Positions 1-11,252 of a DNA stretch of 64,000 nt are shown here, piece after piece. The notes below the pieces were generated by a model. The model was not told the DNA's origin and ran no database searches. It saw nothing but the letters and a program-made list of their open reading frames with translations. Source of the stretch: Mytilus californianus (Eukaryota > Mollusca > Bivalvia > Mytilida > Mytilidae); NCBI RefSeq assembly GCF_021869535.1, contig NW_026262604.1, positions 56,010,247 to 56,074,246 of the forward strand. Reading direction: 5' to 3'. Every line of letters begins with the position of its first letter. Position 1 is the stretch's first letter. The position numbers were made by a program, and so were the translations under genes.

Positions 1-2040
1 AGGTGATTGATGAATAAGTTCATGACATTGAAAGAACTTTATTTCTTCTCTCTATCTTTGAAAACCCAAATTTCCAAAAAATTTAAAATTGGATCCTCAG
101 TTCTTCTATCTGGAAAACAATTGTCAACATAGAATTTGTATTTTTAAATGATGTTTTTGTAGTGTTCCAAATTTCCACTTTAAATACGTTTAGCAACATA
201 ATTGAGTTTAATTTTCTTTGTCAATTTGTTACATAGTGTAGCATTCGAAAAGTAATGTTATGTAATTACACGTGATTGTAATCGATTACATACAAAAATC
301 AGAGTGATCAATTTTTAATCTATAACAGAAAAATCCTTGAAGTATTCGATTTTATATCCATTACTTTTGTCAGTAATAGTGCCCATTCCTGTCACAAGTC
401 ACATAAAAGCTATAAGGAAGTACACCAAACAACAACAGCTACCAACATACTTTTATTTCATATCTAGATCATTTGCCATTCACGGTCAAACACACAACAA
501 AACATCATTTAACAGAACAAACTAAAATACAATTCTCCGTATCAAGAATTTTTTTTTTAGGATTTGACATGCGACAACTATTGACAAAAATCCTGACTTT
601 GGACAAGCAAGTGTAATTATGGCGGACATAAACTAGTTTTTGAGCTTACTTGATGGCTAGGTATAAAAACTTTTTAAAACAATGGTATCGTAAATTATAA
701 GCTGCAACCGCACCGAACGAGCAAAACATCTTCACCATGTGTCGAGCGGCTGATAATTTTTTATTACCAGTTTACTAAAATTACAAAAAAATGCAGCTAA
801 AATTATTTTAAACGAACACGATATTTGTAAACCATTCATTGGACTATTTAAGGAATCTGGAATTATTCCTGTTACTAAGAGAATACTTTTTGCTAAATAA
901 AGGCAACAGTAGTATACCGCTGTTCAAAAGTCATAAATCGATTGAGAGAAAACAAATCCGGGTTACAAACTAAAACCGAGGGAAACATATCAACTATAAG
1001 AGGAAAACAAAGGAACAACAGAAACACTGAAGTGCAACAATAACAAACGCCAACATACATAGAAACTAACTATTTGATAACAACTGCCATATTCCTAATT
1101 TGGTACAGGACATTTTAAGAAAAACATGGTGGGTTGAACCTGGTTTTATGGCTAGCCAAACTCCCCAATGATATGGCAATGTTAAAAAAATCCGTTAAAT
1201 GACAACATTAGGTGACAGGAATACAGTATAAAGTAAAACAGGAACATTCAGGACAGAGAAATACATAAATAAATAATATAATAGTCCATTTCAACATGTA
1301 AACCACAGAATAGCAACGAACACCTAAATTTAATTTACGACAGAATAAAAATACAGCACAATAGAATAATGAACTGTGCGTCACACGATTGTATCAACGC
1401 CACAAAAAGTGACGTCACAGGTAAATTTCTAAAAATACAATATGAAATAGGGGTTAAGTTTGTAATGGTGGTATTTATTGTATTTTATAACCATTTAAAG
1501 AATATTAATATAGAATTGTGTTAGTAATGGTGTAATTATTTGTATTTTATAACCATGTCGGTTTTTCTTCTAAATCAAACTGTGTAAAAACAAATAAACC
1601 CTGTGCATATAGTTGCTTTAAACTAAAAATCATATAAATAAACTAGGTGATTAATATCTTTACTTTTACATACAAATAGAAAATTAAAATAGAATTGAAA
1701 CCACAAACGATAAGACATAAAACAACATCCAACCAGAACTACAAATGGAACATCATAACTAAATAAATGGCTGTTGGATGTACAAATACCGAGACATGAT
1801 AAGTCATTATCAATGCACAAGTCAAAACATAAAAATGTTTATTTTCATTTACCTGTATTTAAAGTGATTGCAAATGGCTGATATTTTTGTTCAAGCATAT
1901 TGTTTTTCCTAAATTGTTTAACATTTCACAGCGGTATAACATGTTACTTTAATTATTCTTCACTAAGTTTATTTATCTATTTTGTATTTGCATTGTATCA
2001 TAGATCAAATTTATTTGTTCAGTGTATTATCACTGGTGTT
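1..2040. other. AT-rich stretch, no gene recognised
   Basis: No reading frame here resembles a known protein; the longest open frames are about 60 codons and low in complexity. The only structure noted is a weak two-copy motif at about 1462-1494 and 1524-1556, in which a segment ending in TGTATTTTATAACCAT recurs after about 60 bp. Probably intergenic or intronic. Confidence 0.5.
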
Positions 2041-2467
2041 TATATGTCTTTTGATTGAAATAGCCATTTCAATTGATATTTTATAGTGTGTCTTTCTATG
2101 TTGTGATGTTACACTATTGTTTCGGATAAGGGTGAAAGTTTTGTACCATTAAAACGTTTAAACCCGCCGCTGCAATTGTTTGCACCTGTCCTAAGTCAGG
2201 AATCTGATGTTCAGTAGTTGTCGTTTGTTGATGTGGTTCATAAGTTTTTCTCGTTTCTCGTTTTTTATATAGATTAGACCGTTTGTTTTCCCGTTTGAAT
2301 GGTTTTACATAAGTAATTTTTGGGGCCCTTTATAGCTTGCTGTTCGGTGTGCGCCAAGGCTCTGTGTTGAAGACCGTACTTTGACCTATAATGGTTTACT
2401 TTTATAAATTTTGACTTGGATGGAGAGTTGTCTCATTGGCACTCATACAACATCTTCTTATATCTAT
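2041..2467 (+). repeat. Family A retroelement 3' tail, ~427-bp copy
   Basis: This segment is the reverse complement of the blocks at 6495-6922 and 6923-7347 and of the terminal part of the longer element at 8338-9450. Shared landmarks are the stretch around CCTAAGTCAGGAATCTGATG, the GGGGCCCTTTATAGCTTGCT block and the end GAGTTGTCTCATTGGCACTC followed by CTTCTTATATCTAT. At 8338-9955 the same sequence lies downstream of a reverse-transcriptase C-terminus, so it is read as the 3' untranslated end of that retroelement, in sense orientation here. No coding part is attached. Confidence 0.8.
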
Positions 2468-3249
2468 TATCAAATATAATTGTGCCTACAAATAGTTAAC
2501 AATCATACAATACTCGACTTTTATTATAAGATGATTTTATTGTTCCTCAATCAAATAGAGAATTATACAAATCAAGTTTTTATTTTAGTGGTCCAAAAGT
2601 GTGGAATTCCCTATCCAGTAAAATTAAAAAAAAACAAAAAACTGTATCTGCATACAAATACTCGTACAAGTCAATATATTTTTGACAGAGTGTAAAATTT
2701 AATTTATAAGTCTAACCACAAATGAGTTAGTCTTTAATAAATATAATTATATATTCCTTTGATAGAAACAAAACAAAATAAGAAACAGCAGTCCACAAAA
2801 CACTACACAAAGAGCTGTAGTTACATGAGTTCAACCAAAAGTAAATGTCTAACTCACGTACTTCAAGCCATGGTCAGCAGATTCTGATCAACGAGTATTT
2901 CTCTTATTAAAAATACATGGCTGACCGGTAAATATATCTCGCCCACCCCAATATGCCTAGGTCAATAACAGACTAATAAACTATAGGTACAAGTAAATCA
3001 TCTTACACTTAAAATACTTAACGTGAACAAAGTTGACAATTTGCAACGAAAACACGACGGTCAGAACAAAGAATAGACAATCTCGTCACCAGTGTAATTC
3101 GTATGTGGGAAAACGTGTACAGAACTGTCCCTTCGACGAGTGAATAATAGAATTAGTTATAAATAACATGCAAGGTATGCTGTAACAGTCATCCAAAATA
3201 TCGGTAAAACTTGTTATGTCTAAACGTTCGACAGTTGACATTAAGCTAT
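2468..3249. other. No gene recognised
   Basis: AT-rich sequence without a recognisable coding region, RNA gene or repeat shared with the rest of the window. Confidence 0.4.
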
Positions 3250-3480
3250 TTACTATAATGCGATTCCGATACAGTTGTGTATAACATATTTGGGAGAGTA
3301 TGTTATTGGGTGTTATGATAAATATGACATAATGAGTTATAACTGAATTTCGTCAGAAGACATTTTTTAAAACTATAGCTAGGGACATGTAGGAACTGTC
3401 GTTGAATCACCTAGGATAGCTGAAACAAAATAATATTTGTAATAATTAAATCTTGAACATCTGAGAGGTCTTTCCTATTT
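3250..3480. repeat. Dispersed repeat shared with 28980-29200
   Basis: Landmarks GAGTTATAACTGAATTT, CAGAAGAC and AATTAAATCTTGAACA occur here and at about 28980-29200 in the same order and orientation, with several indels. The phrase GGGACATGTAGGAACTG also recalls a motif that recurs inside the 4.9-kb unit (for example 30415, 47590, 51915), so the three may share ancestry. Class unknown. Confidence 0.55.
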
Positions 3481-3599
3481 ATTTTGTAAAATATGCACTC
3501 ATACAGACTTAGAGTTTTAAAAAAACTTGACAAAATCCATAAAACCCATAAAAGGGGTCAACATAAAATAATTTATTATCATGAGCTTGACCTTTGATT

Positions 3600-4060
3600 T
3601 TATAACTTTTTTTAATGCTATTGGTCCCCGATGCCACTGCAAAATATCCCATTGGTCTGATACCTTTGGTTCAAGGGTTATTGCTAAACATGTCTTTTAA
3701 CAATCTGTCAATGGGGGTTTTACCCCTTAAGGGGAGGTCAAATATCTTTGGTCAAATTAACAAAGTGCCTATTACTGACCAAAATATTGCCCCCTATATT
3801 AAGCCTTATCGTAGTTGATCAATCGTTTAGCTGTACGGGATATTCAAAAGTGTAGTCACAACAGTCAGAATGGAAACGGTTAAATCCGAAACTTTTTGCA
3901 GATAGTTCCACGTTTCTGAAAGATCTCCTGTGTCAACTCTCAGAGGATATTCTGTTGCAAGGCAAAAGTTGTGTCCCTTTCCGTTTTACTTATAAATTTG
4001 TTCTCGACCTGATCATGCATGTCATATTTTCCACTCTTAAAATAAATAGGAATCAATCAA
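3600..4060 (+). repeat. Dispersed repeat shared with 45770-46190
   Basis: Ordered similarity to 45770-46190: TTGGTCCCC, CACTGCAAAATA, CCTTTAG or CCTTTGG, CTGTCAATGGGG, TTTAGCTGTACGGGATAT and GCAAGGCAAAAGTTGTGTCC. Both copies have the same orientation. The right end carries the run AATAGGAATCAATCAATG. The 67-codon open frame inside is not matched by an open frame of the same content in the other copy, so no gene is called. Confidence 0.6.
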
Positions 4061-4284
4061 TGTGTTGATATACTGTATCGTATAATTTTAAAAGAAATAC
4101 GAAAGGATCCCGATAGTACAGTCAACAATCAGCTAATTAGCTTCGAAATACTTATATACAAATAATTTCAGAATTACATGATTATCGCTGTTTAAAAGCG
4201 GATTGATATACACTGGTTTACTTTCCTCCGGATGACACGTTGAATAAAACTGTATGTTTACAAAAACTGCGAAATAACAAGTGA

Positions 4285-4555
4285 ATCTGTGAGCTACTGC
4301 TCACTAATGATACCCCCGCCCGCTAAACGTACAAGGTAAACAGGAAGTTGTTGAGTGATGAATCTGAAAACGCATCACACGGTATAGCTGACTCATATAA
4401 ACCCTTAAACCAAACTTCAGAAATCCTTGTAATGTAGTTCCTGAGAAAGATGCGACGAAAAATATTCATGGGACGGACGGACGGACTGACGGATGGACGG
4501 ACAGACAGAGGTAAAACAGTAAACCCCCACTTTTTAAAAGCGGGGATATAATAAT
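4285..4555 (+). mobile_element. Small pearl/HINE-like element, GATACCCCCGC ends
   Basis: The left end has a stem-loop (GTGAGC-TACT-GCTCAC), then TAATGATACCCCCGC. The right end has a GACG-rich run (about 4474-4510) followed by GCGGGGATATAATAA, roughly the reverse complement of the left terminal motif. The core of about 150 bp is single-copy. The same plan (hairpin, short inverted repeat, core, GACG repeats, inverted repeat) is seen in the longer elements of this window, so it is read as a short non-autonomous member. It encodes no protein. Confidence 0.7.
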
Positions 4556-5118
4556 TACAAGAGGACGTAATGGTAGTTACTAGAGAGGAAAAATATATTA
4601 GAATGCAAATGAGTACAAAGGAATTATAAGAAATGCAGAAATGTAGCTTTTATGTTATCAATATGGTTTTTTTTCACGGCAAAATGACGACGTACAAGAA
4701 AAGATAAAAACGCCTTTGTACATGCATCGCAAACATGGCAATTTATGCCATTTCAATTTTTCTCAATCAGAATATTTATATTTCAAAAATCATTTACCTT
4801 TAAATCTATCTAATATAGGTTGAAAACAATAAACACGAATGCTAAAATTTATAATCACTCATCTTTTTAGGACTAGAATAAGGAGTCATCTGATGACTAC
4901 ATTCTTACTAGCATTGTATAGATATGGTATTTCTTATCATTTTTTGCAGTTTTATATTCTAAAGTTTCCACGAAATATCCAATAGGCTAACTATTGTCAA
5001 TAATCGTCATATTAAAGCTAATAACTTCTATAAGAGACTAGTTAATCATAATAGTTATTTACAGTTCTACTTTGTCTTTATACATTTTAGGATAATATGC
5101 AAACTTGTCGAAATATAA

Positions 5119-5212
5119 GGAAAATAAAAATATAAAGGGGAAATATGATGATATATGGAAAATAAAAATATAAAGGGGAAATATGATGATATATGGAAAA
5201 TAAACGATAAAG
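5119..5212. repeat. 38-bp tandem duplication
   Basis: Two perfect adjacent copies of a 38-bp unit beginning GGAAAATAAAAATATAAAGG (5119-5156 and 5157-5194), then a partial third that diverges after about 10 bases. A 132-codon minus-strand frame over this region owes its repetitive tyrosine/phenylalanine-rich end to the repeat and is not called as a gene. Confidence 0.9.
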
Positions 5213-6082
5213 GGTCATCAGATGATTCTGGTAGACATGGTAGGTTCGTACAACCTGGAGTTCTAGGTATCTTCATCACATGTTTAGAATTACTAATATA
5301 GTAGTTTTCAATATGTAAGACCGCTATATGCATTGTACCCTTAAGTTCAATTTTAATACTGTGGTAAGCCAAACACATTTTAAACTGCACCCTACGATGG
5401 TTATGACACAGTTTGGCTTTAGTTAATCCTGTGGATTTAGTAGAGATTTTGTTCAAAGTTTTCATACAATCGACAGGGAATTAGCAAGTGAAAATAAAAC
5501 CTCATAATTGTTCTATAAGGCAAATTTGTTCAGGCTAATTAAATGAAAATGTTAATATAAAGTTCATAGGTTCAAAGCGTTATCAGTAGCAAACCAAATG
5601 ATACAGATCATTGTTTTTCCCTAATAGACATGAAAATTGGTGGCCTTAGAGTTCTATATGGAAGCTTAATCACAAAGAAAATACGTTAACATATAAAAGT
5701 ACTATACAGATTTCCAATAAAAGTAAGTACGCACATAACTCGACGAACGAACACAATGGACTGGTTATTGCAAACCTAGGAGTTCTGTTAAATACGTTGC
5801 TCATGTACAAACTAAGAATGAAATTTGGGTAAAAAAAGGTAATTTTCTGGCAATGAAAAACGATTGCAATTATACATCGTTTATTTTCCAAGATTCCTTC
5901 CTAAATGTTTACCTACATATATATAATCATGTTGCCCTGTCGTTTAAACTGCAACATTTGTATTACACAGTATTATCTTCTTTCCTTCGTTACTTGTTTT
6001 TTTTTTTTTGAAGGGAAATTAGTGGCTTTTTTAACCTCAATTCTCTGAACAAGAGAATTTTCAAAAAACTTGGATAAACAAG
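5213..6082. other. No gene recognised
   Basis: AT-rich, with a T10 run near 5998-6010. No coding, RNA or repeat signal could be supported. Confidence 0.4.
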
Positions 6083-6494
6083 CATTCTGAGAGTATTTCA
6101 TGGCAATACACAGTCCCCTACTGATTAACATTTCATTATACTGGAACAAAATGCTGTACTTGATCTATAACTTGTCATGGTGTAAACTATATAACAAATA
6201 TAAAGTAAATATCTTCAAGCATGATGAAAAAAGGTGTGGAAACTGAATATTTGAGTGAATGTTCCTAGACCAAGGATCATAATTCTGCACAAAATCATCA
6301 GAACGGAACGAAATTTGTACTTGGTCTGTAATTTGTCATTATAAAACTTCATACCAATTATCAAATCAATATCTTAAAGCATAACCTAAAAAGGGGTGAA
6401 AAACTGAATATTCCAAGGACCATAACTCTGCGCAAAATCATCAGATCGGAACAAAATTCGAACTTAATCTGTAACTTGCCATTATTACACTATA
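6083..6494 (+). mobile_element. Pearl/HINE-like element D, 5' portion
   Basis: Starts ACAAGCATTCTGAGAGTATT with a stem-loop (GTATT...AATAC) directly before the terminal motif AGTCCCCTAC. The body holds about two degenerate ~150-bp monomers, recognisable by GACCATAACTCTGC, AAATCATCAGA and CTGTAACTTG. Its matching end, GTAGGGGCTAAT, is at about 8328-8337. Between lie two family A tails and a second copy of this 5' portion, so the locus has been rearranged. Confidence 0.65.
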
Positions 6495-6922
6495 TAGATA
6501 TGAGAAGATATGGTATGAGTGCCAATGATACAACTCTTTACCATGTCACAATTTGTAAAAAGTAAACCATTATAGGTCAAAGTACGGCCTTTAACACGGA
6601 GCCTTGGCTCACACCGAACAGCAAGCTATAAAGGGCCCCCAAAAATTACTAGTGTAAAACCATTTAAACAGGAAATTAGTATTCTAATCTACATAAAAAA
6701 GTGAAATACTCAGAACCACATCAACAAACGACAACCACTAAACAACAGATTCCTGACTTAGGACAGGTGCAAACAAATGCAGAGAGTTTAAACGTTTTCA
6801 CATGCGCCAACCTTCACTCTAACCTGAAACAGTAGTATAACATTACAACATAGAAAGACACACTATAAAATATCAATTGAAATGGCTAAACTCGATCAAA
6901 AAGAAATATTAACAAAACAATA
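6495..6922 (-). repeat. Family A retroelement 3' tail, copy 1 of a tandem pair
   Basis: Reverse orientation of the 2041-2467 block: begins AGATATGAGAAGATATGG, contains GGAGCCTTGGCTCACACCGA and ends in AATATTAACAAAACAATAGA. It is followed at once by a second copy of the same length. No reverse-transcriptase sequence is attached. Confidence 0.8.
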
Positions 6923-7347
6923 GATATAAGAAGATGAGGTACGAGTGCCAATGAGACAACTTTCCATCCAAGTCACAATTTGTAAAATTAAACAATTATA
7001 GGTCAAAGTACGGTCTTCAACACGGAGCCTTGGCTCACACCGAACAGCAAGCTATAAAGGGCCCCAAAAATTACTAGTGTAAAACCATTTAAACAGGAAA
7101 TCAATATTCTAATCTACATAAAAAAGTGAAATACTCAGAACCACATCAACAAACGACAACCACTGAACAACAGGTTTCTGACTTAGGACAGGTTCTAACA
7201 AATGCAGCTGGTTTAAACGTTTTCACAGGCGCCAACCTTCACCCTAACCTGAAACAGGAGTATAACATTACAACATAGAAAGACGCACTATAAAATATCA
7301 ATTGAAATGGCTTAACTCGATTAAAAAAAAATATTAAAAAAACAATA
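6923..7347 (-). repeat. Family A retroelement 3' tail, copy 2 of a tandem pair
   Basis: Near copy of 6495-6922 with the same two ends and only scattered substitutions. The copies join through the short shared word TAGATA, which also borders the right side of the pair, as expected for a tandem duplication or two independent full-length insertions of a ~428-bp unit. Confidence 0.8.
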
Positions 7348-7351
7348 GATA

Positions 7352-7665
7352 CAAGCATTCTGAGAGTATTGTATGGCAATACATAGTCCCCTACCTGGTT
7401 AAAATTCATTATACTGGAACAAAATGCTAACTTGTTCTATAATTTGTCATGGTGTAAACAAAAAGTAAATATCATGTCAATATCTTCAAGCATGACTAAA
7501 ACAGTGTTGAAAACTGATTATATGAGTGAATTTTTCAAGTCCAAGGACCATAACTCTGCACAAAATTATTAGACCGAAACAAAAATTTGAACTTGATCTG
7601 TAAACTGCCATGATAAAACTATATACCAATTATCAATCAATATATTATAAGCATGATGAAAAAAA
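7352..7665 (+). mobile_element. Pearl/HINE-like element D, second 5' portion
   Basis: Repeats the start at 6083: ACAAGCATTCTGAGAGTATT, a stem-loop (GTATTG-TATGG-CAATAC), then TAGTCCCCTACC and the same monomer landmarks. It decays into AT-rich sequence after about 7665. Confidence 0.65.
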
Positions 7666-8065
7666 CATTAGATATGATAAATAGTTCTCTAGAATTAGAT
7701 ATGATGTAATACAGTGTATATCTATTTCAAATTATAATCAGATATAATTAATAGTTCCAAATATTTTTTTCTTTCATTTGTCACAAACTAATATAGATTT
7801 GTAACTTATCTATAAAATGTCAACAATTTTTATCTACACAATGTAATGTATTGAAATATATACATTAATGAAAATAGATTGTTATCTAATTAAAGGATTT
7901 CTCTTCATAAATTTGTTTGATATATATAGCATTCAGAAAATTAGTTTATACTAAATAACAAACAAACCTGTCATAAATTCTTCAAGTAATTTAACAAAGA
8001 ATGTCTTTTAAAAAATGAGTTATCTCCCTTTGCACAGAAATATGGTTTTACATAGTACTCTAACA
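7666..8065. other. AT-rich filler inside element D
   Basis: Very AT-rich, with ATATGAT- and TAGATATGAT-type words repeated near 7670-7760. No coding signal. It separates the 5' and 3' parts of element D and could be degenerate core or a later insertion. Confidence 0.35.
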
Positions 8066-8337
8066 TAAGATATGGTCCAGAGTTATGATCCAAAACTCTG
8101 GACTAAATCATCAGACCGGAACAAAATTCGAACTTGATCTATAACTGGTCATTATAAAACTATATACAAAATATCAAATCAATATCTTCAAGAACGAAGA
8201 AAAAAAGTGTGGAAAGCTGATTTGCCGGACTGACGGATGAACAGACGGACGGATGAACAGACGGACAGACGGACAGACGGACAGACGGACGGAGTGCAAA
8301 CCTAATGTCCCCTTCGATTTCGTCGGTAGGGGCTAAT
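8066..8337 (+). mobile_element. Pearl/HINE-like element D, 3' end with GACG repeats
   Basis: One monomer (AAATCATCAGACCGGAACAA, CTTCAAGAACGAAG) runs into a GACG-rich stretch (about 8230-8290) and ends CTTCGATTTCGTCGGTAGGGGCTAAT. GTAGGGGCTA is the inverted partner of the TAGTCCCCTAC start motif at 6083 and 7352. A second copy of this 3' end lies at 12625-12913. Confidence 0.75.
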
Positions 8338-9450
8338 AAGAAGATGTGGTATAAGTGCAAATGAGACAACTTTCCATCCAAGTCACAATTTGTAAAAGTA
8401 AACCATTATAGGTCAAAGTACGGTCTTCAACACGGAGCCTTGGCTCACACCGACCAGCAAGCTATAAAGGGTCCATAAAATGACTAGTGTAAAACCATTC
8501 AAACAGGAAAACCAACGGTCTAATCTACATAAAAAAACAAGAAACACTTATGAACCTCATCAACAAACGACAACCACAGAACATCAGATTCCTGACTTAG
8601 GACAGGTGCAAACAAATGTAGCGGGTTTAAACGTTTTAATAGGTACCAACCTTCATCCTTACCTGAAACAATAGTGTAACATCACAACAAAGAAAAACAC
8701 ACTATAAAATATCAATTGAAATGGCTTAACTCAATCAAACGACATATTAACACAAACAAGTGAACATACACTGAACGAATAAATTTGATCTATGACACAA
8801 TGTAAATACAAAATCAATAAAATAAGGGGTGCGATGTTAAACGATATAAAAATAAAAACAAACATAACCTTGGACAACATGCCGCCAAATAAAATAATGT
8901 ACAGAGGTAAATAAAAATAATTTTGTTGTAAGGTATACAATAATGGAATACAGAAATATTTTTTACAAAATAAATAATTTTGTTGTTCAAAGTACGAAAC
9001 AGAAGTGAAAATGTATACTCATACCAAACACTTATCAAAGCTGGTATATATTATCAATAGAGAGACGAGTATTAAAGCTAAATAAGTAAACATTAAATAA
9101 CAAAAAAGCATTGCAAATTGTATTAACAGGTCAAATTAACACGAAAGCACGACTGAAAGTTAGTTAAAAGCCAAAAACAATTAAAAATAAATAATCATGC
9201 ATCAGAGACTAAAATAAACTAAAACACATCCCAGGGATTTAGTATTTTAACGTCATGGACAGTAAAAGAAGAAATGACTTGTGGAATGCCAAAAGTAAAA
9301 GTATCGACAGGCAGTAGGATAGTTAGAAGTTAACTTTTTAATAAATAAGTATAATGTAATACATAGATAGAGTAATCTTTATATAGAAAATGAACGTGGA
9401 TGTGTATTTATACATCCCAAAAAATAAACCCCGTTTGAAAATAATACAAA
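8338..9450 (-). repeat. Family A retroelement 3' untranslated region
   Basis: On the minus strand this follows directly after the reverse-transcriptase C-terminal fragment that stops near 9452 and ends at 8338 in the ~428-bp tail also seen at 2041, 6495 and 6923. Much of the inner half recurs at 12064-12620. Small open frames here (for example 8480-8674) are not conserved between copies. Its left end abuts the terminal motif of pearl-like element D. Confidence 0.75.
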
Positions 9451-9451
9451 T

Positions 9452-9955
9452 TTAGTTGTGTTTTAATTTGCTGATGACAAAATCTATATTTGTGCCAATG
9501 TAAACTATATTCAAAGATCTTATTACAATATTGGTAAGATAACCTTTACTAATAAGTTTGTTTAAAGGTTCGATGAGTTTACAAAGATCACATAGTGATT
9601 TCCGCGCTTTAAGTACAATATTTCCGTAAAATGTAGGATGTAAAATACCGTATTTAATAAGTTTTCTACAGGTAGAGCCAAATTTACTTATCAAATCTTT
9701 GTATCTATGAAAGAATTTAGTAAAAGTTTAAAGTAATTTATGGTAACGAAATCCCTGACTTAATAATTTACCAGTGATGCATTGATTATGTTAGTTAAAA
9801 TCTATGACATCACTCCACACACGGGCATAACGAACGAGTTATAATATATAAACACCGTATGATGGAGCCAAAGGAACATCGCCGTCTAAAAAAAAGAAAA
9901 TTAACAATAGGGAATGAAAAATCGTCTCTTTTGTCGTAAATTTTAGTATGTAGTT
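9452..9955 (-). pseudogene. Family A reverse transcriptase, C-terminal part (broken)
   Basis: Read on the minus strand from 9955, degraded coding sequence matches the end of the intact family B protein at 9956-10612: a TKIYDKRDDF block, a DGDVPLAPSYGVY block, then from 9694 an open frame with STCRKLIKYGILHP, FYGNI, LNKLISKGY and SLNIVYIGTNIDFVISKL. Several stops and small indels lie between 9694 and 9900. It continues the N-terminal part at 11253-12063; the two were separated by the family B insertion. Reverse transcriptases of this type copy element RNA into DNA at the target. Assignment to the Penelope-like group rests on motif order and is tentative. Confidence 0.75.
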
Positions 9956-10612
9956 TTTAGATATTTGGATGATATTTTGGCTCTCAATAATGACGACTTC
10001 AGTATGTATACTAAAGAAATTTATCCTGTTGAACTTACTTTAAATAAAGCTAATACTAACAATGACCACTGCCCTTTCCTCGATCTTGATATCTATATCA
10101 TTAACGAAGAGCTTAATACTAAAATATATGATAAAAGAGATGATTTTTCATTTTCTATCGTTAATTATCCATTTTTAGATGGTGAAGTTCCCTTGTCACC
10201 ATCTTATGGTGTTTATATATCTCAACTTGTACGATTCGCTCGTGTATGTAACAATGTTTTAGATTTTAACGAGAGAAATTTATGTATTACTGAAAAATTA
10301 TTACACCAGGGTTTTCGATATCACAAACTAGGCAAAACATTTACTAAATTTTATCATCGGTATAAGGACATCATTCGTAAATATAGCTCAACATGCAGAC
10401 TTCTTATACGTTCAGGTATTTCACATCCAATTTTTTATGGAAATATTCTTTATAAAGCACAAAAATGTCAGTATTCACCTCTGAAGCTAACAAAACCTTT
10501 AAATAGACTTATTAAGAAGGGATATAGTTACGATACTGTTGTCAGGTCATTAAATATTGCATATTTTGGCGTTAATATTGATTCACTTATAGGGTCTTTG
10601 CATCGGTACTAA
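9956..10612 (+). pseudogene. Family B reverse transcriptase C-terminal fragment (ORF intact)
   Basis: About 218 codons without a stop. The frame opens FRYLDDILALN, the YxDD catalytic box of the palm, continues through an LDLDIYI and KIYDKRDDFSF region, YGVYISQLVRFARVC, and a thumb-like region ending SLNIAYFGVNIDSLIGSL. There is no initiator methionine in this copy and fingers and most of the palm are missing, so it cannot be functional, although the remaining frame is undamaged, suggesting a recent insertion. No GIY-YIG domain follows before the stop. Placed with Penelope-like elements or close relatives on motif order. Confidence 0.8.
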
Positions 10613-11252
10613 ACACATTTATTTAAAAACCAGTTGTTGGCATGACACGGGTTATGTTCTTTTCATATATGTTATGATGGTATGATACTAAACCCCTAAC
10701 GGGAAGGATTGTGCCTGATATTCATATGATGAAGACATAATCTTTCAATCAGTTTGATTGAAGTCTGGAGCTGGCATGTCAGTTAACTGCTAGTAGTCTG
10801 TTGTTATGTATGTATTATTGTCATTTTGTTTATTTTCTTTGGTTACATCTTCTGACATCAGACTCGGACTTCTCTTGAACTGAATTTTAATGTGCGTATT
10901 GTTATGCGTTTACTTTTCTACATTGGCTAGAGGTATAGGGAAAGGGTTGAGATCTCATAAACATGTTTAACCCCGCCGCATATTTGCGCCTGTCCCAAGT
11001 CAGGAGCCTCTAGCCTTTGTTAGTCTTGTATTATTTTTAATTTTAGTTTCTTGTGTACAATTTGGAGTTTAGTATGGCGTTCATTATCACTGAACTAGTA
11101 TATATATTTGTTTAGGGGCAAGCAGAAGGACGCCTCCGGGTGCGGGAATTTCTCGCTGCATTGAAGACCTGTTGGTGACCTTCTGCTGTTGTCTGTTCTA
11201 TGGTCGGGTTGTTGTCTCTTTGACACATTCCCCATTTCCATTCTCAATTTTA
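10613..11252 (+). repeat. Family B 3' untranslated region
   Basis: Contains CCCCTAACGGGAAGGATTGT, TGTTTAACCCCGCCGCATAT, CTGTCCCAAGTCAGGAGCCT and the end GTTGTCTCTTTGACACATTC. Parts recall the family A and C tails: a TGTTTAACCC block, a CTGTCCCAAGTCAGGAG block and a terminal GTTGTCTC block occur in the same order in the tail at 25645-25985. No coding signal. Confidence 0.75.

Larger units (their letters stand above)
9956..11252 (+). mobile_element. Family B retroelement, 5'-truncated copy
   Basis: A 1.3-kb insertion starting at the catalytic RYLDD motif and running through an intact reverse-transcriptase C-terminus (stop at 10612) and a ~640-bp 3' untranslated region to ACATTCCCCATTTCCATTCTC. 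The flanks at 9955 and 11253 are consecutive codons of a family A reverse transcriptase on the opposite strand, which fixes both edges to within a few bases. The direct repeat at the edges is no more than 2-3 bp. Start at a reverse-transcriptase codon plus a complete 3' end is typical of abortive target-primed reverse transcription. Confidence 0.85.

Noticed and set aside
4880..5230. Other CTGATGA occurrences tested as hammerhead cores (also near 19478 and 36245)
   Set aside because: No GAAA box at a stem II-compatible distance and no flanking complementarity.
5067..5465. 132-codon minus-strand frame
   Set aside because: Its C-terminal third is the translated 38-bp tandem duplication and the rest matches nothing recognisable.
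9440..10612. Fold-back structure from two facing reverse-transcriptase C-termini
   Set aside because: Explained by insertion of family B into family A in opposite orientation; the two arms are different families, not a palindrome.
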